A stretch of 64,000 nucleotides of DNA from Flavobacterium sp. ZT3R18 (GTDB lineage Bacteria; Bacteroidota; Bacteroidia; Flavobacteriales; Flavobacteriaceae): the NCBI RefSeq assembly GCF_007097385.1, contig NZ_VJZS01000002.1, positions 345,164-409,163 of the forward strand, read 5' to 3'. The position numbers and the translations under genes were made by a program. Positions within the stretch are counted from its first letter, which is position 1; each line of letters opens with the position of its first letter. Of the stretch, positions 17,923-27,061 are shown in pieces. Under the pieces are notes generated by a model that made no database searches, had not been told where the DNA came from, and was given only the letters and a program-made list of their open reading frames with translations.

Positions 17923-18267
17923 ATGAAAAGAAAACAGCTCATACTTAATCTTTCTTTGGTTGTCGCAGTATTGTTCTCAATAGTGTTTCAATCGGTTGAT
18001 AGTATTAGCCATTTACAAGAAAAATTTTCTCAAAAAGAATGTCATCACACCTATAATTCTAGCTCAGAGTTTACGCATCAGCATCACAATTTTGACCATT
18101 GTTATGTTTGCGAATTTGGGTTTAGCAGTTTTATAACTCCAATAAAGTGTTCCTACGCATTCTATGCTGGGAATTGGAAAATCCCCTATTTCTTTGCAAA
18201 CTTAGAAACTGTTTTTTCGTTTTCGGGTAGTTTGTATTCCCATCGTGGTCCCCCAAATTGTATTTAA
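17923..18267 (+). CDS. Small exported His/Cys-rich protein
   Basis: The 114-residue protein starts with a signal peptide or anchor (MKRKQLILNLSLVVAVLFSIVFQSVDS). It then shows a cluster of potential metal ligands, CHHTYNSSSEFTHQHHNFDHCYVC (residues about 40-63), and ends in SHRGPPNC. It stands 180 bases before a TonB-dependent receptor. A similar RGPP ending occurs in small proteins found beside metal-uptake receptors, so a role in binding copper or zinc at the envelope is plausible. No characterised homologue is recognised. A GTG at 17920 is an alternative start. Confidence 0.7.
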   Translation: MKRKQLILNLSLVVAVLFSIVFQSVDSISHLQEKFSQKECHHTYNSSSEFTHQHHNFDHCYVCEFGFSSFITPIKCSYAFYAGNWKIPYFFANLETVFSFSGSLYSHRGPPNCI

Positions 18268-18312
18268 ATAACCCATTTATCCCGATAGCTATCGGGAGGG
18301 TTATTTCGTTTT
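18266..18312 (+). terminator. Terminator with nested 16-bp palindrome
   Basis: CCCGATAGCTATCGGG (18281-18296) is a perfect palindrome nested in an outer 9-bp stem (18266-18274 with 18298-18306), followed by CGTTTTT. The core palindrome looks like a repeated flavobacterial hairpin. Confidence 0.7.
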
Positions 18313-18446
18313 TAAATTAAGCTTATTTGCTGGCAACTTCTTTTTTCAGAAAGATTTTGTCGTGAGCGCTATTATTCACAAAAATATTCCAATCATAAGT
18401 CACTTTTTTATAACTGACTTTGATTAGGGACAATACAATTATAGAA

Positions 18447-20684
18447 ATGAAATCATATATATTGGCTCTATTGCTAGGGCTTACCACTTTTTTACAAGCG
18501 CAAAATTCGATATCCGGGAAAATAACGGATTCTAAAAATAATCCATTAAAAGAAGTTTCGGTCTATGCATCGGAGTTGCATAAAACAACTACCACTGATG
18601 AAAACGGGAATTACACTTTGGGACAACTCCCAAATGGAAATGTAAGCCTGACTTTTTCTTATGTAGGATTTGCAACTCAAAACAAAACAATTGCTAAAGT
18701 TCAAGATACTCAAACATTAGATATAGTTTTAAATGAAACGGCTTTTCAAATGGATGAGGTTATAGTATCGACTCCATTTTCAAAATTACAATCCCAAAAC
18801 GTGATGAAAGTAGATCGTGAAAGTGTCAAATCGATGCAGGAAAAAGGGAGTGCTACCTTGATTGAGGGACTGGCCACCATTCCTGGTGTTTCTCAAGTTT
18901 CTACGGGAACTTCAATAGGAAAACCGGTAATTCGAGGATTAAGCGGAAACCGAGTTTTGGTATACACGCAAGGGATTCGGCTAGAGAATCAGCAGTTTGG
19001 AGACGAACACGGCTTGGGGTTAAACGATGCGGGTGTAGAGAGTGTTGAGGTAATAAAAGGACCTGCTTCTTTGCTTTATGGCTCTGATGCATTGGGAGGA
19101 GTTTTGTTTTTTAATCCAGAAAAATTTGCTTTGGCGAATACTTTTCAAGGGGATTTTGGACAACGATTATTTTCGAATACTCTTGGAAGTAGTACCTCTT
19201 TTGGCTTGAGAACATCTACAGATAATTGGAAATATTTGATACGTGGTGCATACAACACCCAATCCGATTATAAAATTGCTTCGCCAATTCGGTCTTCGCC
19301 CTCGGGTCCAGACGGAGATCGTGTTACCAATACGCGTTTTCAAGAAATGGATTTCAAAGCAGGAATCGGGTATAGCAATGCCAAGTTTGCGAGTGTTTTG
19401 AGATACAATTACAATAATTTAGATTTGGGAATTCCAGAAGAGGGTATTGCAGACCAAACCACAACCAAAAAAACTAGCTTTCCCAAACAAGGCGTTTTCA
19501 ATAATTTACTCTCTTTGAATAATACCTTGTTTTTTAAAGATTCAAAACTGGATGTGAATTTAGGGTATATCCGTAATGACCGTTCTGAGTTTGAAGATAG
19601 TGATGTTGCGGTTTTGCATATGATTTTGAATACCTTCGATTATAATATTAAATACTATTTGCCAACCTTAGGCAAAGTTGAGACGATCGTTGGGGTTCAA
19701 GGAATGTCCCAGGAAAATAAAAATCTAGCCGAAGAATTTTTAATTCCAAATGCAAAAACGAATGATTTTGGGGTTTTTGGTACAGGAATTTATAATTGGG
19801 GCGTGAATTCATTGCAAGCAGGTTTTCGCTTTGATTACAGACATTTAATTTCTGAGGAGCATGGAGTTGTTGGAGAAGAAGGGTATTTTGAAGCACTCGA
19901 TAAAACGTATGACAGTTTCAACGCTTCATTGGGATACAAAACCAATTTTGCCAAGGACTTGACTTTTCGATTGAATGCAGCAACAGGTTTTAAAGCGCCA
20001 ACTTTGGCGGAGTTGTCATCCAATGGGGTTCACGAAGGTACTTTTCGGTATGAAGTGGGGAATCCTAATCTAAACACCGAACAAAATTTGCAAACCGATT
20101 TGGATTTAGAATATAAAGTCAGTCATTTTGAGTTTAGTGTGAGTGCTTTTTACAATCATATTAACGATTATATTTATGCTTCGCCAACTGGTGCAGAAAT
20201 TGATGGGTTTAAAGTGTATGATTATATTCAGAACAATGCCAATTTGTATGGAGGTGAAGTTGCTTTGCATTTTCATCCACATCCTTTAGATTGGTTGCAT
20301 TTTGAAACTAGTTTTGAAACCGTTACAGGAAAACTGCAAGATGGTGGATATTTGCCTCAAATTCCAGCCAACAATTGGAATAATACCATAAAAACAGATT
20401 TTGTAATTGGTAAATGGCTTGAGGAAGGATTTGCTACTTTGAATGTTTCTACGACTTTTAGTCAAGATAAAGTAAGCGGATTTGATATTTCATCGAATGA
20501 TTATACCTTGTTAAATTTGGGGTTTGGAGGTAAAGTAAAGCTTGGTAAAACCGCTTTTGACGTTAACTTGAATGGAAATAATTTACTAAACAAAACCTAT
20601 ATTCCTCATTTGTCTCGATTGGCAACTGCTGGAATACCCAATCTGGGAACCAATTTTATTCTCGGAGTAGCTTTTAAATTTTAA
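18447..20684 (+). CDS. TonB-dependent outer-membrane receptor
   Basis: The 745-residue receptor (from ATG 18447) has a signal peptide (MKSYILALLLGLTTFLQAQ). A CarboxypepD_reg-like domain follows (about 20-100, ISGKITDSKNNPLKEVSVYASE), then a TonB-box-like DEVIVSTPF and a plug domain (about 115-225, with PVIRGLSGNRVLVYTQGIRLENQQFGDEHGLGLN and GPASLLYGSDALGGV). The beta-barrel ends in NLGTNFILGVAFKF with a C-terminal Phe. The H-x-x-GL loop and a HFHPHP stretch at about 608 suggest a metal substrate such as zinc or copper, in line with the His/Cys-rich neighbour. An upstream in-frame start (18420) precedes the signal peptide and is less likely. Confidence 0.92.
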   Translation: MKSYILALLLGLTTFLQAQNSISGKITDSKNNPLKEVSVYASELHKTTTTDENGNYTLGQLPNGNVSLTFSYVGFATQNKTIAKVQDTQTLDIVLNETAFQMDEVIVSTPFSKLQSQNVMKVDRESVKSMQEKGSATLIEGLATIPGVSQVSTGTSIGKPVIRGLSGNRVLVYTQGIRLENQQFGDEHGLGLNDAGVESVEVIKGPASLLYGSDALGGVLFFNPEKFALANTFQGDFGQRLFSNTLGSSTSFGLRTSTDNWKYLIRGAYNTQSDYKIASPIRSSPSGPDGDRVTNTRFQEMDFKAGIGYSNAKFASVLRYNYNNLDLGIPEEGIADQTTTKKTSFPKQGVFNNLLSLNNTLFFKDSKLDVNLGYIRNDRSEFEDSDVAVLHMILNTFDYNIKYYLPTLGKVETIVGVQGMSQENKNLAEEFLIPNAKTNDFGVFGTGIYNWGVNSLQAGFRFDYRHLISEEHGVVGEEGYFEALDKTYDSFNASLGYKTNFAKDLTFRLNAATGFKAPTLAELSSNGVHEGTFRYEVGNPNLNTEQNLQTDLDLEYKVSHFEFSVSAFYNHINDYIYASPTGAEIDGFKVYDYIQNNANLYGGEVALHFHPHPLDWLHFETSFETVTGKLQDGGYLPQIPANNWNNTIKTDFVIGKWLEEGFATLNVSTTFSQDKVSGFDISSNDYTLLNLGFGGKVKLGKTAFDVNLNGNNLLNKTYIPHLSRLATAGIPNLGTNFILGVAFKF

Positions 20685-20704
20685 AGAAAAATTTCTCGAA
20701 AAAA

Positions 20705-20741
20705 CAAACCCCAATAGCAAATCGTTATTGGGGTTTTGTTT
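20705..20741. terminator. Bidirectional terminator between TonB receptor and mtgA
   Basis: CCCCAATA (20709-20716) pairs with TATTGGGG (20726-20733), flanked by A-rich and T-rich arms. It fits two converging genes. Confidence 0.8.
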
Positions 20742-21484
20742 TAATATTCAATCTTTCCGATATGCCTCATAATCCGAACAATTTTCGTTTTCCTATTGTT
20801 GATATAGGATGAGGAACTCGTAGCTTTATATTTTCTGGGATTGGGTAAAATAGCGGCAATTCCAGCGGCTTGAACCATAGTTAGGCTTGATGCATCTTTT
20901 CGATACCAATGTTCTGTAGCGGCATAAGCTCCGTAAACACCGTCGCCCATTTCGATACTGTTGAGGTAAACTTCCATGATGCGTTCTTTGCCCCAAATAA
21001 GTTCTATTAAAACCGTAAAATAAGCTTCCAGCCCTTTGCGAACGTAGCTTCGGCCTTGCCAAAGAAAAACATTTTTGGCGGTTTGTTGGGATATGGTACT
21101 TCCTCCTTTTATTTTCCGGCCTCTTTCGTTGCTTTTATAGGCTTTTTGCATGGCGATAAAGTCAAAACCATTGTGGGTTAAGAAAGTTCCGTCTTCACTG
21201 GCAATCACTGCTTTTTGCAAATTCACGGAAATCTTTTCGATAGGTTCCCAATTATGGCTATAATAATTTTCTTTCCCGGCAGTTTTGTTTTCAAAATAGC
21301 GCATTACCATTAAAGGAGTAAATGGAACGGGTACGAATTTAAAAAGCACTACAAAAAATATTGAAATTCCAAAAAACCACATCAGGGCTTTTAGCAGAAA
21401 CCATTTTACTTTGGTCATAAAGCTTTTTGAGTCTTTTTTGACTGGTTTTTTTGTTGTCTTTTTTGGTGTTATTTTGGTTGCCAT
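20741..21484 (-). CDS. mtgA: Monofunctional peptidoglycan glycosyltransferase MtgA
   Basis: MtgA polymerises lipid II into glycan strands. The 247-residue protein has a basic N-terminus, one transmembrane helix (about 30-50) and the GT51 domain. Its conserved motifs are visible: SEDGTFLTHNGFD (about 94-106, first catalytic Glu), GGSTISQQTAKNVFLW, RKGLEAYFTVLIELIWGKERIMEVYLNSIEMGDGVYG and AAGIAAILPNPRKY. No transpeptidase domain is present. It starts one base after the FAD oxidoreductase stop, so the two genes form an operon. Confidence 0.95.
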   Translation of the reverse strand: MATKITPKKTTKKPVKKDSKSFMTKVKWFLLKALMWFFGISIFFVVLFKFVPVPFTPLMVMRYFENKTAGKENYYSHNWEPIEKISVNLQKAVIASEDGTFLTHNGFDFIAMQKAYKSNERGRKIKGGSTISQQTAKNVFLWQGRSYVRKGLEAYFTVLIELIWGKERIMEVYLNSIEMGDGVYGAYAATEHWYRKDASSLTMVQAAGIAAILPNPRKYKATSSSSYINNRKTKIVRIMRHIGKIEY

Positions 21485-21485
21485 T

Positions 21486-22598
21486 TTATACTAAATCTGC
21501 TAATTCTGTTCCTATTAAACTGCCTATTGCTACGCCCATTCCACCTAGTCGAACGCCACAGTAAACGTTCTCAGACAGTTGCGTTACAATTGGTTTTTTG
21601 CTGTTGCCAATACCCATAATCCCACTCCATCGATGGTCGATTTTGACATCATGATTGGGTAAAATTACTTCTTTTAGTAAGTCCTCCAATCTTTTTTGTA
21701 TAATTTCTGTTTGACCAAATTCGGTTGTCGTTTCTGTTTCCAAATCTAAATTTCTACCGCCTCCTAGCAATATACGATCCCCAATATTTCTAAAATAATA
21801 ATAGCCTTTGTCTAAATGGAAGGTTCCTTTTATATCTAAATTAGGAATGGGTTTTGTGATTAGAACCTGGGCTCTTGCTGGTTTTACGGCACCTTTGGTT
21901 AGTTCATTGGCAAAACCATTGGTGGCAAACAATAATTTTTTGGTAGTAAAACTAAAATCCCCCAATGCTACTTCAACACCATTTTCGTTATCTAAAAAGG
22001 AAGTAACGGTTTGTTGATTCAGGATTAAAATATCTTGTGCAATGGCTTGTTTTAATAAGGCTTGCATCATATTTCCAGTGTCAATTTGAGCTTCAAATGG
22101 ATTGAAAATTAAATATTCGTGAATGCCTCCAAAACCAAAACGATCTACTTCTTTGGCAAATACATCTGCTTTAAAAAGTGGTTTTAAGATTTCATTTACA
22201 AAAGGCAATTTATTTAAACATTCAGTATAACTACTTTCATTTTCCTTTAAAAACAACTCATAACCACCATAAGGTTTAAAATCCATCGTGGTATCTCCAA
22301 GCCGTTTTCTCAACAATTGTAAACCGTTCCATCTTTTTTGGATGAGCTGAATGACTTCTTCCTCGGTATGTGATTTTAAATCATCAATGATTTCAGAAAG
22401 GCTTCCAAAGCAAGCAAAACCAGCGTTTTTGGTACTGGCTCCCTGTGGTAACATTCCTTTTTCTAAAATCAATATTTTACTGTCTGGGTATTTTTCGCGT
22501 AAGCGTAACCCAGTATGTAAGCCCACAATTCCACTACCCACAATAGTGAAGTCTACTTGGGTAAACCAATTTTTTAATTCCCAATAACTAAGTTGCAT
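21486..22598 (-). CDS. FAD-dependent oxidoreductase (DAO family)
   Basis: The 370-residue protein opens with an FAD-binding Rossmann motif, FTIVGSGIVGLHTGLRLRE, ending the beta-alpha-beta unit at LILEKG. GASTKNAGFACFG follows, typical of the D-amino-acid oxidase/glycine oxidase family. Further family segments are LLFATNGFANEL, GYYYFRNIGDRILLGGGRNLD and a C-terminal GVRLGGMGVAIGS. The substrate is probably an amine or amino acid but cannot be named. It is the first gene of an operon with mtgA, a pairing whose meaning is unclear. Confidence 0.88.
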   Translation of the reverse strand: MQLSYWELKNWFTQVDFTIVGSGIVGLHTGLRLREKYPDSKILILEKGMLPQGASTKNAGFACFGSLSEIIDDLKSHTEEEVIQLIQKRWNGLQLLRKRLGDTTMDFKPYGGYELFLKENESSYTECLNKLPFVNEILKPLFKADVFAKEVDRFGFGGIHEYLIFNPFEAQIDTGNMMQALLKQAIAQDILILNQQTVTSFLDNENGVEVALGDFSFTTKKLLFATNGFANELTKGAVKPARAQVLITKPIPNLDIKGTFHLDKGYYYFRNIGDRILLGGGRNLDLETETTTEFGQTEIIQKRLEDLLKEVILPNHDVKIDHRWSGIMGIGNSKKPIVTQLSENVYCGVRLGGMGVAIGSLIGTELADLV

Positions 22599-22899
22599 TT
22601 GACTATATTTTTTTTATAAAATTAAATAATTATTTCAGTTCACAACTATTACCTTTTATAATATGAGAAAATTTATAAGAATCAGTTCTTTTGAGACACA
22701 TGTAAGTAAGAAATATCAATAAGATTTTTTTAAATTTTATTTCTAGTCTAAATTGTGTTAATTTTTTAAAAAACAGCGGCTTTGGCATTATAATTGTTCC
22801 GTGTTATTGGTGTTTTAAAGAGATGTATTGATTTTTTATTTTTGAAGAAGAAGGAAAAAAGAGATTGATTCTGTAAAAATCACATTAAATTATTTAGTT
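22599..22899. other. AT-rich intergenic region without recognised gene
   Basis: About 300 bases between divergently oriented genes. It probably holds promoters for both, but I see no clear TANNTTTG box near either start and no hairpin or coding frame. Confidence 0.5.
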
Positions 22900-23322
22900 A
22901 TGTTTAAAAATATAGATGAACTTATAGAAGTGAATTTAAAATTGCTCTATACATCTCAATCACAATTTATGATGCGAATCAATTTCAAGGATGAGTTTGG
23001 GTATAATCTTAAAAACACTAAAGAGTTTTCTCAAATATTGAATAATAAAGGGCTAGTGAAGCTAGAGCCAAGTCAAGGATTTCGTTGTGATTTGACTAAT
23101 TTTGGGCGCCAAGTATTTGAGGACGGCGGATGGAACCAATATTTATTGAGGGTTCAATCGTGTGCTAAGTTTAGTACAATTACGGATTTGAATTTAGAAT
23201 TTAAAAAAATTGAGTCCTCTTTTTTTAAAAAATTGATGATTATTGGCGCAATTGTATTGGTGTTGTGTTTTTTTATCACACTGATAGTGGTACAACTTTT
23301 AAAAGAGTTTTTAGTTTTTTGA
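22900..23322 (+). CDS. Membrane-tethered protein with winged-helix-like N-terminal part
   Basis: I do not recognise the family with certainty. Residues 1-95 look like a small winged-helix-type fold (KEFSQILNNKGLVKLEPSQGFRCDLTNFGRQVFEDGGW). One strong transmembrane helix follows at about 112-134 (LMIIGAIVLVLCFFITLIVV), with a short tail. The DNA-binding idea rests only on the pattern of a helix followed by a beta wing ending in LTxxGxxxxExGGW, which I recall from similar flavobacterial proteins. No neighbour clarifies its role; the gene is isolated by 300-base gaps on both sides. Confidence 0.65.
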   Translation: MFKNIDELIEVNLKLLYTSQSQFMMRINFKDEFGYNLKNTKEFSQILNNKGLVKLEPSQGFRCDLTNFGRQVFEDGGWNQYLLRVQSCAKFSTITDLNLEFKKIESSFFKKLMIIGAIVLVLCFFITLIVVQLLKEFLVF

Positions 23323-23632
23323 CTTTCTCATTTTGACATATTTTAATTAGAGTATCTATTATTAAGATATTTCACTTAATTCTATAATAGACAGTATTTT
23401 AACTTATATTCCTTTTAAACGGATATTAAAAAAACTACCGACTCCTGAAGCCTATGGATCGTGATGAAAAGGTTTACCATGTAATAAATATAAGAACAGA
23501 TAAGTTATTGCTTTTTCATCCAGCTTAAAGGATCTTATATTTCTTATATGGTTAAAATTAAATGCTGTTTATTTTATAATACAGCCAGATAATTTTATGT
23601 ACTGCGATTTATTTTTTTGCGAATTATAGTAG
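23323..23632. other. Intergenic region without recognised gene
   Basis: About 310 bases. A partially self-complementary stretch around 23440-23540 (ATGGATCGTGATGAAAAGG and CTTTTTCATCCAGC) might form a weak stem, but I see no coding frame or known RNA. Confidence 0.4.
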
Positions 23633-23640
23633 TACATTTG
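23633..23640 (+). promoter_or_regulatory. Predicted -7 box of the S9 peptidase gene
   Basis: TACATTTG at 23633-23640 matches TANNTTTG, 27 bases before the ATG at 23668. A TTG is present at 23617-23619, closer than usual. Confidence 0.45.
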
Positions 23641-23667
23641 AAATTGGAATATAAATAGTATATAATT

Positions 23668-25569
23668 ATGAGAAAAACACTCTTTTTAATGTTAACAATG
23701 ATAAGTTTGATCGCAACTGCCCAAAACGTAATGACCCCAGAATTACTGTGGAAGTTAGGACGAGTTACCCCTTTAGGAATATCCAAGGATGGTGCAACTA
23801 TCGTTTACAAAGTCGCTACACCTTCTGTTGAAGAGAATAAATCCGATTCAAAATTCTATTCAATTCCGGTTAATGGCGGAAATGCACTAGAAATTAAAGA
23901 TGCCAAAGATTTACTTACAGATAAAAATATTTCCGCTGATGGAAAATTTATTGTTTATAACGAAGAAGTAAAAGAGGCCAAAGTATTAGGGAAAGATTAT
24001 TACCCTAATTTAGAAAAATCGAATGTTCAAATTTACGATGGTTTAGATTATCGCCATTGGGATACTTGGAACGAAGGGAAATTCAACCACGTTTTTTATA
24101 AAGAAAATAAAGAAGGTGCCGCTGGAATCGATATTCTAAAAGGAGAAAACTTCGACAGTCCGCAAAAACCTTTTGGAGGAGACGAAGATTATATTTGGTC
24201 TCCAGACAGTAAAAGCATTCTGTATGTGTGCAAGAAAAAAGCAGGAACCCAATATGCTATTTCTACAGATACCAACATTTACGAATACAATCTTGAAACA
24301 GGAAAAACGATCAATAGAACCGAAGGGAATCTAGGATATGATACTGCGCCTCAGTTTTCGCCTTCAGGAAATTTGACTTGGTTGCAAATGAAACGCGATG
24401 GGTATGAGGCAGACAAAAATGACTTGATTGTTAGTTTCAAAGGCATGAAAATGAACCTTACTGCCAATTGGGATGGAACGGTAAGTAGTTTCAAATGGAG
24501 TAATGACGGGAAAAAGATATATTTTACAGCACCAATTGACGGAACAGTGCAACTTTTTGAGGTTAACTTTCCAGGTTTGACAAGAATTGCGGTTACTGTA
24601 AGACAGATTACAGACGGTGATTTTGACGTACATGATTTGGTAGGTTTTTCTGGAGATGACTTGATTGTTACCAGAACCGATATGAATCATGCTGCCGAGA
24701 TTTTTTCTTATAATTTAAAGAAAAACACCTGGAAGCAATTGTCTAATGTGAATACGACAACGTATGCTACATTAACATTAAGCAAAACAGAGAGACGTTA
24801 TGTAACGACAACCGATGGCAAAAAAATGCTGGTTTGGGTAATATTACCTCCTAATTTTGATGCAACCAAAAAATACCCAACCCTTTTATTTTGTCAAGGT
24901 GGACCACAATCTCCTTTGACTCAATCGTATTCTTTCCGTTGGAATTTTTCATTAATGGCGGCAAACGGTTATGTTATAGTAGCACCAAACCGTCGCGGAA
25001 TGCAAGGTCATGGTGTAGCGTGGAATGAGCAAATCAGTAAAGATTGGGGAGGACAAGTGATGAACGACTACCTTTCGGCTATTGACGATGTGGCAAAAGA
25101 AAAATATGTAGATGCATCCCGTTTAGGTTGTGTTGGGGCTAGTTATGGTGGATATTCTGTGTTTTATTTGGCAGGTATTCATAATAATAGATTTAAATCA
25201 TTCATTGCACATGATGGGGTGTTCAATACTCAAAGTATGTTTGGAACCACCGAAGAAGTTTTCTTTAATAATTGGGATTTTGGTGGCGCTTATTGGGAGA
25301 AAGATAATGCTGCTGCCCAAAAAACATATACGACTTTCAATCCTATAAACTATGTGCAAAATTGGAACACTCCAATTTTGATTATACAAGGAGGAAATGA
25401 TTTTAGAGTATGTATTGGTCAATCTCAAGAGGCTTTTCAAGCAGCTCAACTTCGTGGAATAAAAAGTAGATTTTTGTATTTTCCAGAAGAGAATCACTGG
25501 GTATTAAAACCGCAAAACGCACAAGTTTGGCAAAAAGAATTTTACAAATGGTTGAAAGAAACGTTGTAA
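23668..25569 (+). CDS. Secreted S9-family (prolyl oligopeptidase/DPP-type) peptidase
   Basis: The 633-residue precursor has a signal peptide (MRKTLFLMLTMISLIATAQ). A beta-propeller-like region (about 25-370) contains repeated SxDGK/SxSGN phrases (ISADGKF, WSPDSKS, FSPSGNL, WSNDGKK). The C-terminal alpha/beta-hydrolase domain carries the full triad: S492 in GASYGGY, D578 in GGNDFRV and H610 in EENHWV. Such periplasmic enzymes remove di- or tripeptides or act on proline-containing peptides. The order fits the acylaminoacyl-peptidase/DPP group. A secreted C1 peptidase follows 88 bases later and may work with it in peptide use. Confidence 0.92.
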   Translation: MRKTLFLMLTMISLIATAQNVMTPELLWKLGRVTPLGISKDGATIVYKVATPSVEENKSDSKFYSIPVNGGNALEIKDAKDLLTDKNISADGKFIVYNEEVKEAKVLGKDYYPNLEKSNVQIYDGLDYRHWDTWNEGKFNHVFYKENKEGAAGIDILKGENFDSPQKPFGGDEDYIWSPDSKSILYVCKKKAGTQYAISTDTNIYEYNLETGKTINRTEGNLGYDTAPQFSPSGNLTWLQMKRDGYEADKNDLIVSFKGMKMNLTANWDGTVSSFKWSNDGKKIYFTAPIDGTVQLFEVNFPGLTRIAVTVRQITDGDFDVHDLVGFSGDDLIVTRTDMNHAAEIFSYNLKKNTWKQLSNVNTTTYATLTLSKTERRYVTTTDGKKMLVWVILPPNFDATKKYPTLLFCQGGPQSPLTQSYSFRWNFSLMAANGYVIVAPNRRGMQGHGVAWNEQISKDWGGQVMNDYLSAIDDVAKEKYVDASRLGCVGASYGGYSVFYLAGIHNNRFKSFIAHDGVFNTQSMFGTTEEVFFNNWDFGGAYWEKDNAAAQKTYTTFNPINYVQNWNTPILIIQGGNDFRVCIGQSQEAFQAAQLRGIKSRFLYFPEENHWVLKPQNAQVWQKEFYKWLKETL

Positions 25570-25657
25570 AACCTCAATTTATTAATAATTCAGCAATCAT
25601 GATGTAACAAAAGCGGGTTTTTGTTACTTATTGTAAAAAACACAAATATTTTAAAAA

Positions 25658-26854
25658 ATGTATAAATTTCCAATTAAATCACTTTTTATTGCAACAACTC
25701 TTTTTGTTGGTGTAAATACAATGACAGCCCAAGACGGATTAGTCAATTCATTAAAAGTAAACGCTAGTGAAAAAAGTGCCGAAAGTTTTAAGTTTACAGA
25801 TGTAATCAATCTGGCTAATACTCCTGTAAAAAATCAAGGGTCTTCAGGAACTTGTTGGAGTTATTCTACCAATTCTTTTTTAGAATCTGAAATGGTTAGA
25901 ATGGGAAAACAACCAGTTGAATTATCTCAAGTCTTTTCGGCTAGAAACGCTTATGTAGAAAAAGGAAAAAATTATGTACGTATGCATGGTGCCGTAACAC
26001 TTGGTGATGGTGGAGAATTGCATGATGTTACTAATATGTACAAAAAATACGGAGCTGTTCCTCAGGAAGTGTACACTGGATTGAATTATGGTACATCTAA
26101 AAACAAGTTTGGAGAAATGGCAGCTTTGACTGAAGCGATGTTGGCTGCGATTGTAAAGAATCCAAATGGAGAGCTAACGCCAAATTGGGAAAAAGCATAC
26201 GCTGCGGTTATTGATTCTTATTTGGGTCAAGTACCTGAAAATTTCATGTACAAAGGAAAAAGCTATACTCCTAAAACTTTTGCCAAAGAAGTGGTAGGAA
26301 TTAATCCTGATGAATATGTTGAATTTGCTTCGTATTCAAATGCACCGTATTATGAGAAAACCATGATGATGGTTCCTGATAACTGGGCTTTTGATTTGGT
26401 TTATAATGTAAAAATGAATGATATGACAACGATCATCGATAATGCATTAAAAAACGGATATACGGTTGCTTGGGCATCGGATGTGAGTGAGAAGAGCTTT
26501 AGTTGGAAAAATGGAGTAGCTTATGTTCCGACAAAAAAGTTTGATGACATGAACGCCGAAGAAAAAGAAAATATGTTCAACGGTCCAAAACAAGAGTTGG
26601 AAATAACCGAAGAATTGCGTCAAAAAGCATTTGATAATTACCAAACAACAGACGATCATGCTATGCATATTGTTGGGATTGCCAAAGACCAAATGGGTAA
26701 AGAATATTATATTGTAAAAAATTCTTGGGGAGCTACAAATGATTATAAAGGATATTTGTATGTGAGTAAGAATTTTGTAAAATACAAAACGACTTCTTTA
26801 ATGGTTAATAAAGGTGGTGTTCCTGCTGATATTGCTAAGAAAATAGGAGCATAA
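25658..26854 (+). CDS. Secreted C1 peptidase, bleomycin hydrolase/PepC type
   Basis: The 398-residue precursor has a signal peptide (about 1-24, ending TMTAQ). The papain-fold catalytic residues are all visible: Q60 and C66 in VKNQGSSGTCWSYS, H334 in TDDHAMHIVG and N355 in VKNSWG. The long insert and spacing fit the bleomycin hydrolase/aminopeptidase C family rather than papain itself. The family is usually cytoplasmic, but here a signal peptide predicts export, as seen in other Bacteroidota. It follows the S9 peptidase gene and ends at a clear terminator. Confidence 0.92.
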   Translation: MYKFPIKSLFIATTLFVGVNTMTAQDGLVNSLKVNASEKSAESFKFTDVINLANTPVKNQGSSGTCWSYSTNSFLESEMVRMGKQPVELSQVFSARNAYVEKGKNYVRMHGAVTLGDGGELHDVTNMYKKYGAVPQEVYTGLNYGTSKNKFGEMAALTEAMLAAIVKNPNGELTPNWEKAYAAVIDSYLGQVPENFMYKGKSYTPKTFAKEVVGINPDEYVEFASYSNAPYYEKTMMMVPDNWAFDLVYNVKMNDMTTIIDNALKNGYTVAWASDVSEKSFSWKNGVAYVPTKKFDDMNAEEKENMFNGPKQELEITEELRQKAFDNYQTTDDHAMHIVGIAKDQMGKEYYIVKNSWGATNDYKGYLYVSKNFVKYKTTSLMVNKGGVPADIAKKIGA

Positions 26855-26975
26855 TTATTGTCTCTTTCTTCCGGAAAAGTGTTTGAATTTTGGTTGTCAT
26901 CCCGATAATTATCAGGACACTTTTTCATCTCTTCGGAAGAAAAACCTTTTTTGATGTGGGTTTCAATTGTAAAAG

Positions 26976-27006
26976 CCTGTCTTGTTGATTCAAGACAGGT
27001 TTTTTT
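26976..27006 (+). terminator. Terminator after the C1 peptidase gene
   Basis: CCTGTCTTG (26976-26984) pairs with CAAGACAGG (26991-26999), with a 6-base loop and a T-run to 27006. Confidence 0.85.
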
Positions 27007-27061
27007 GTGGAAACCACTCTCCCATAAAGAAAAGTTGGGTTATTTTTAATTTGTAAAGAAT

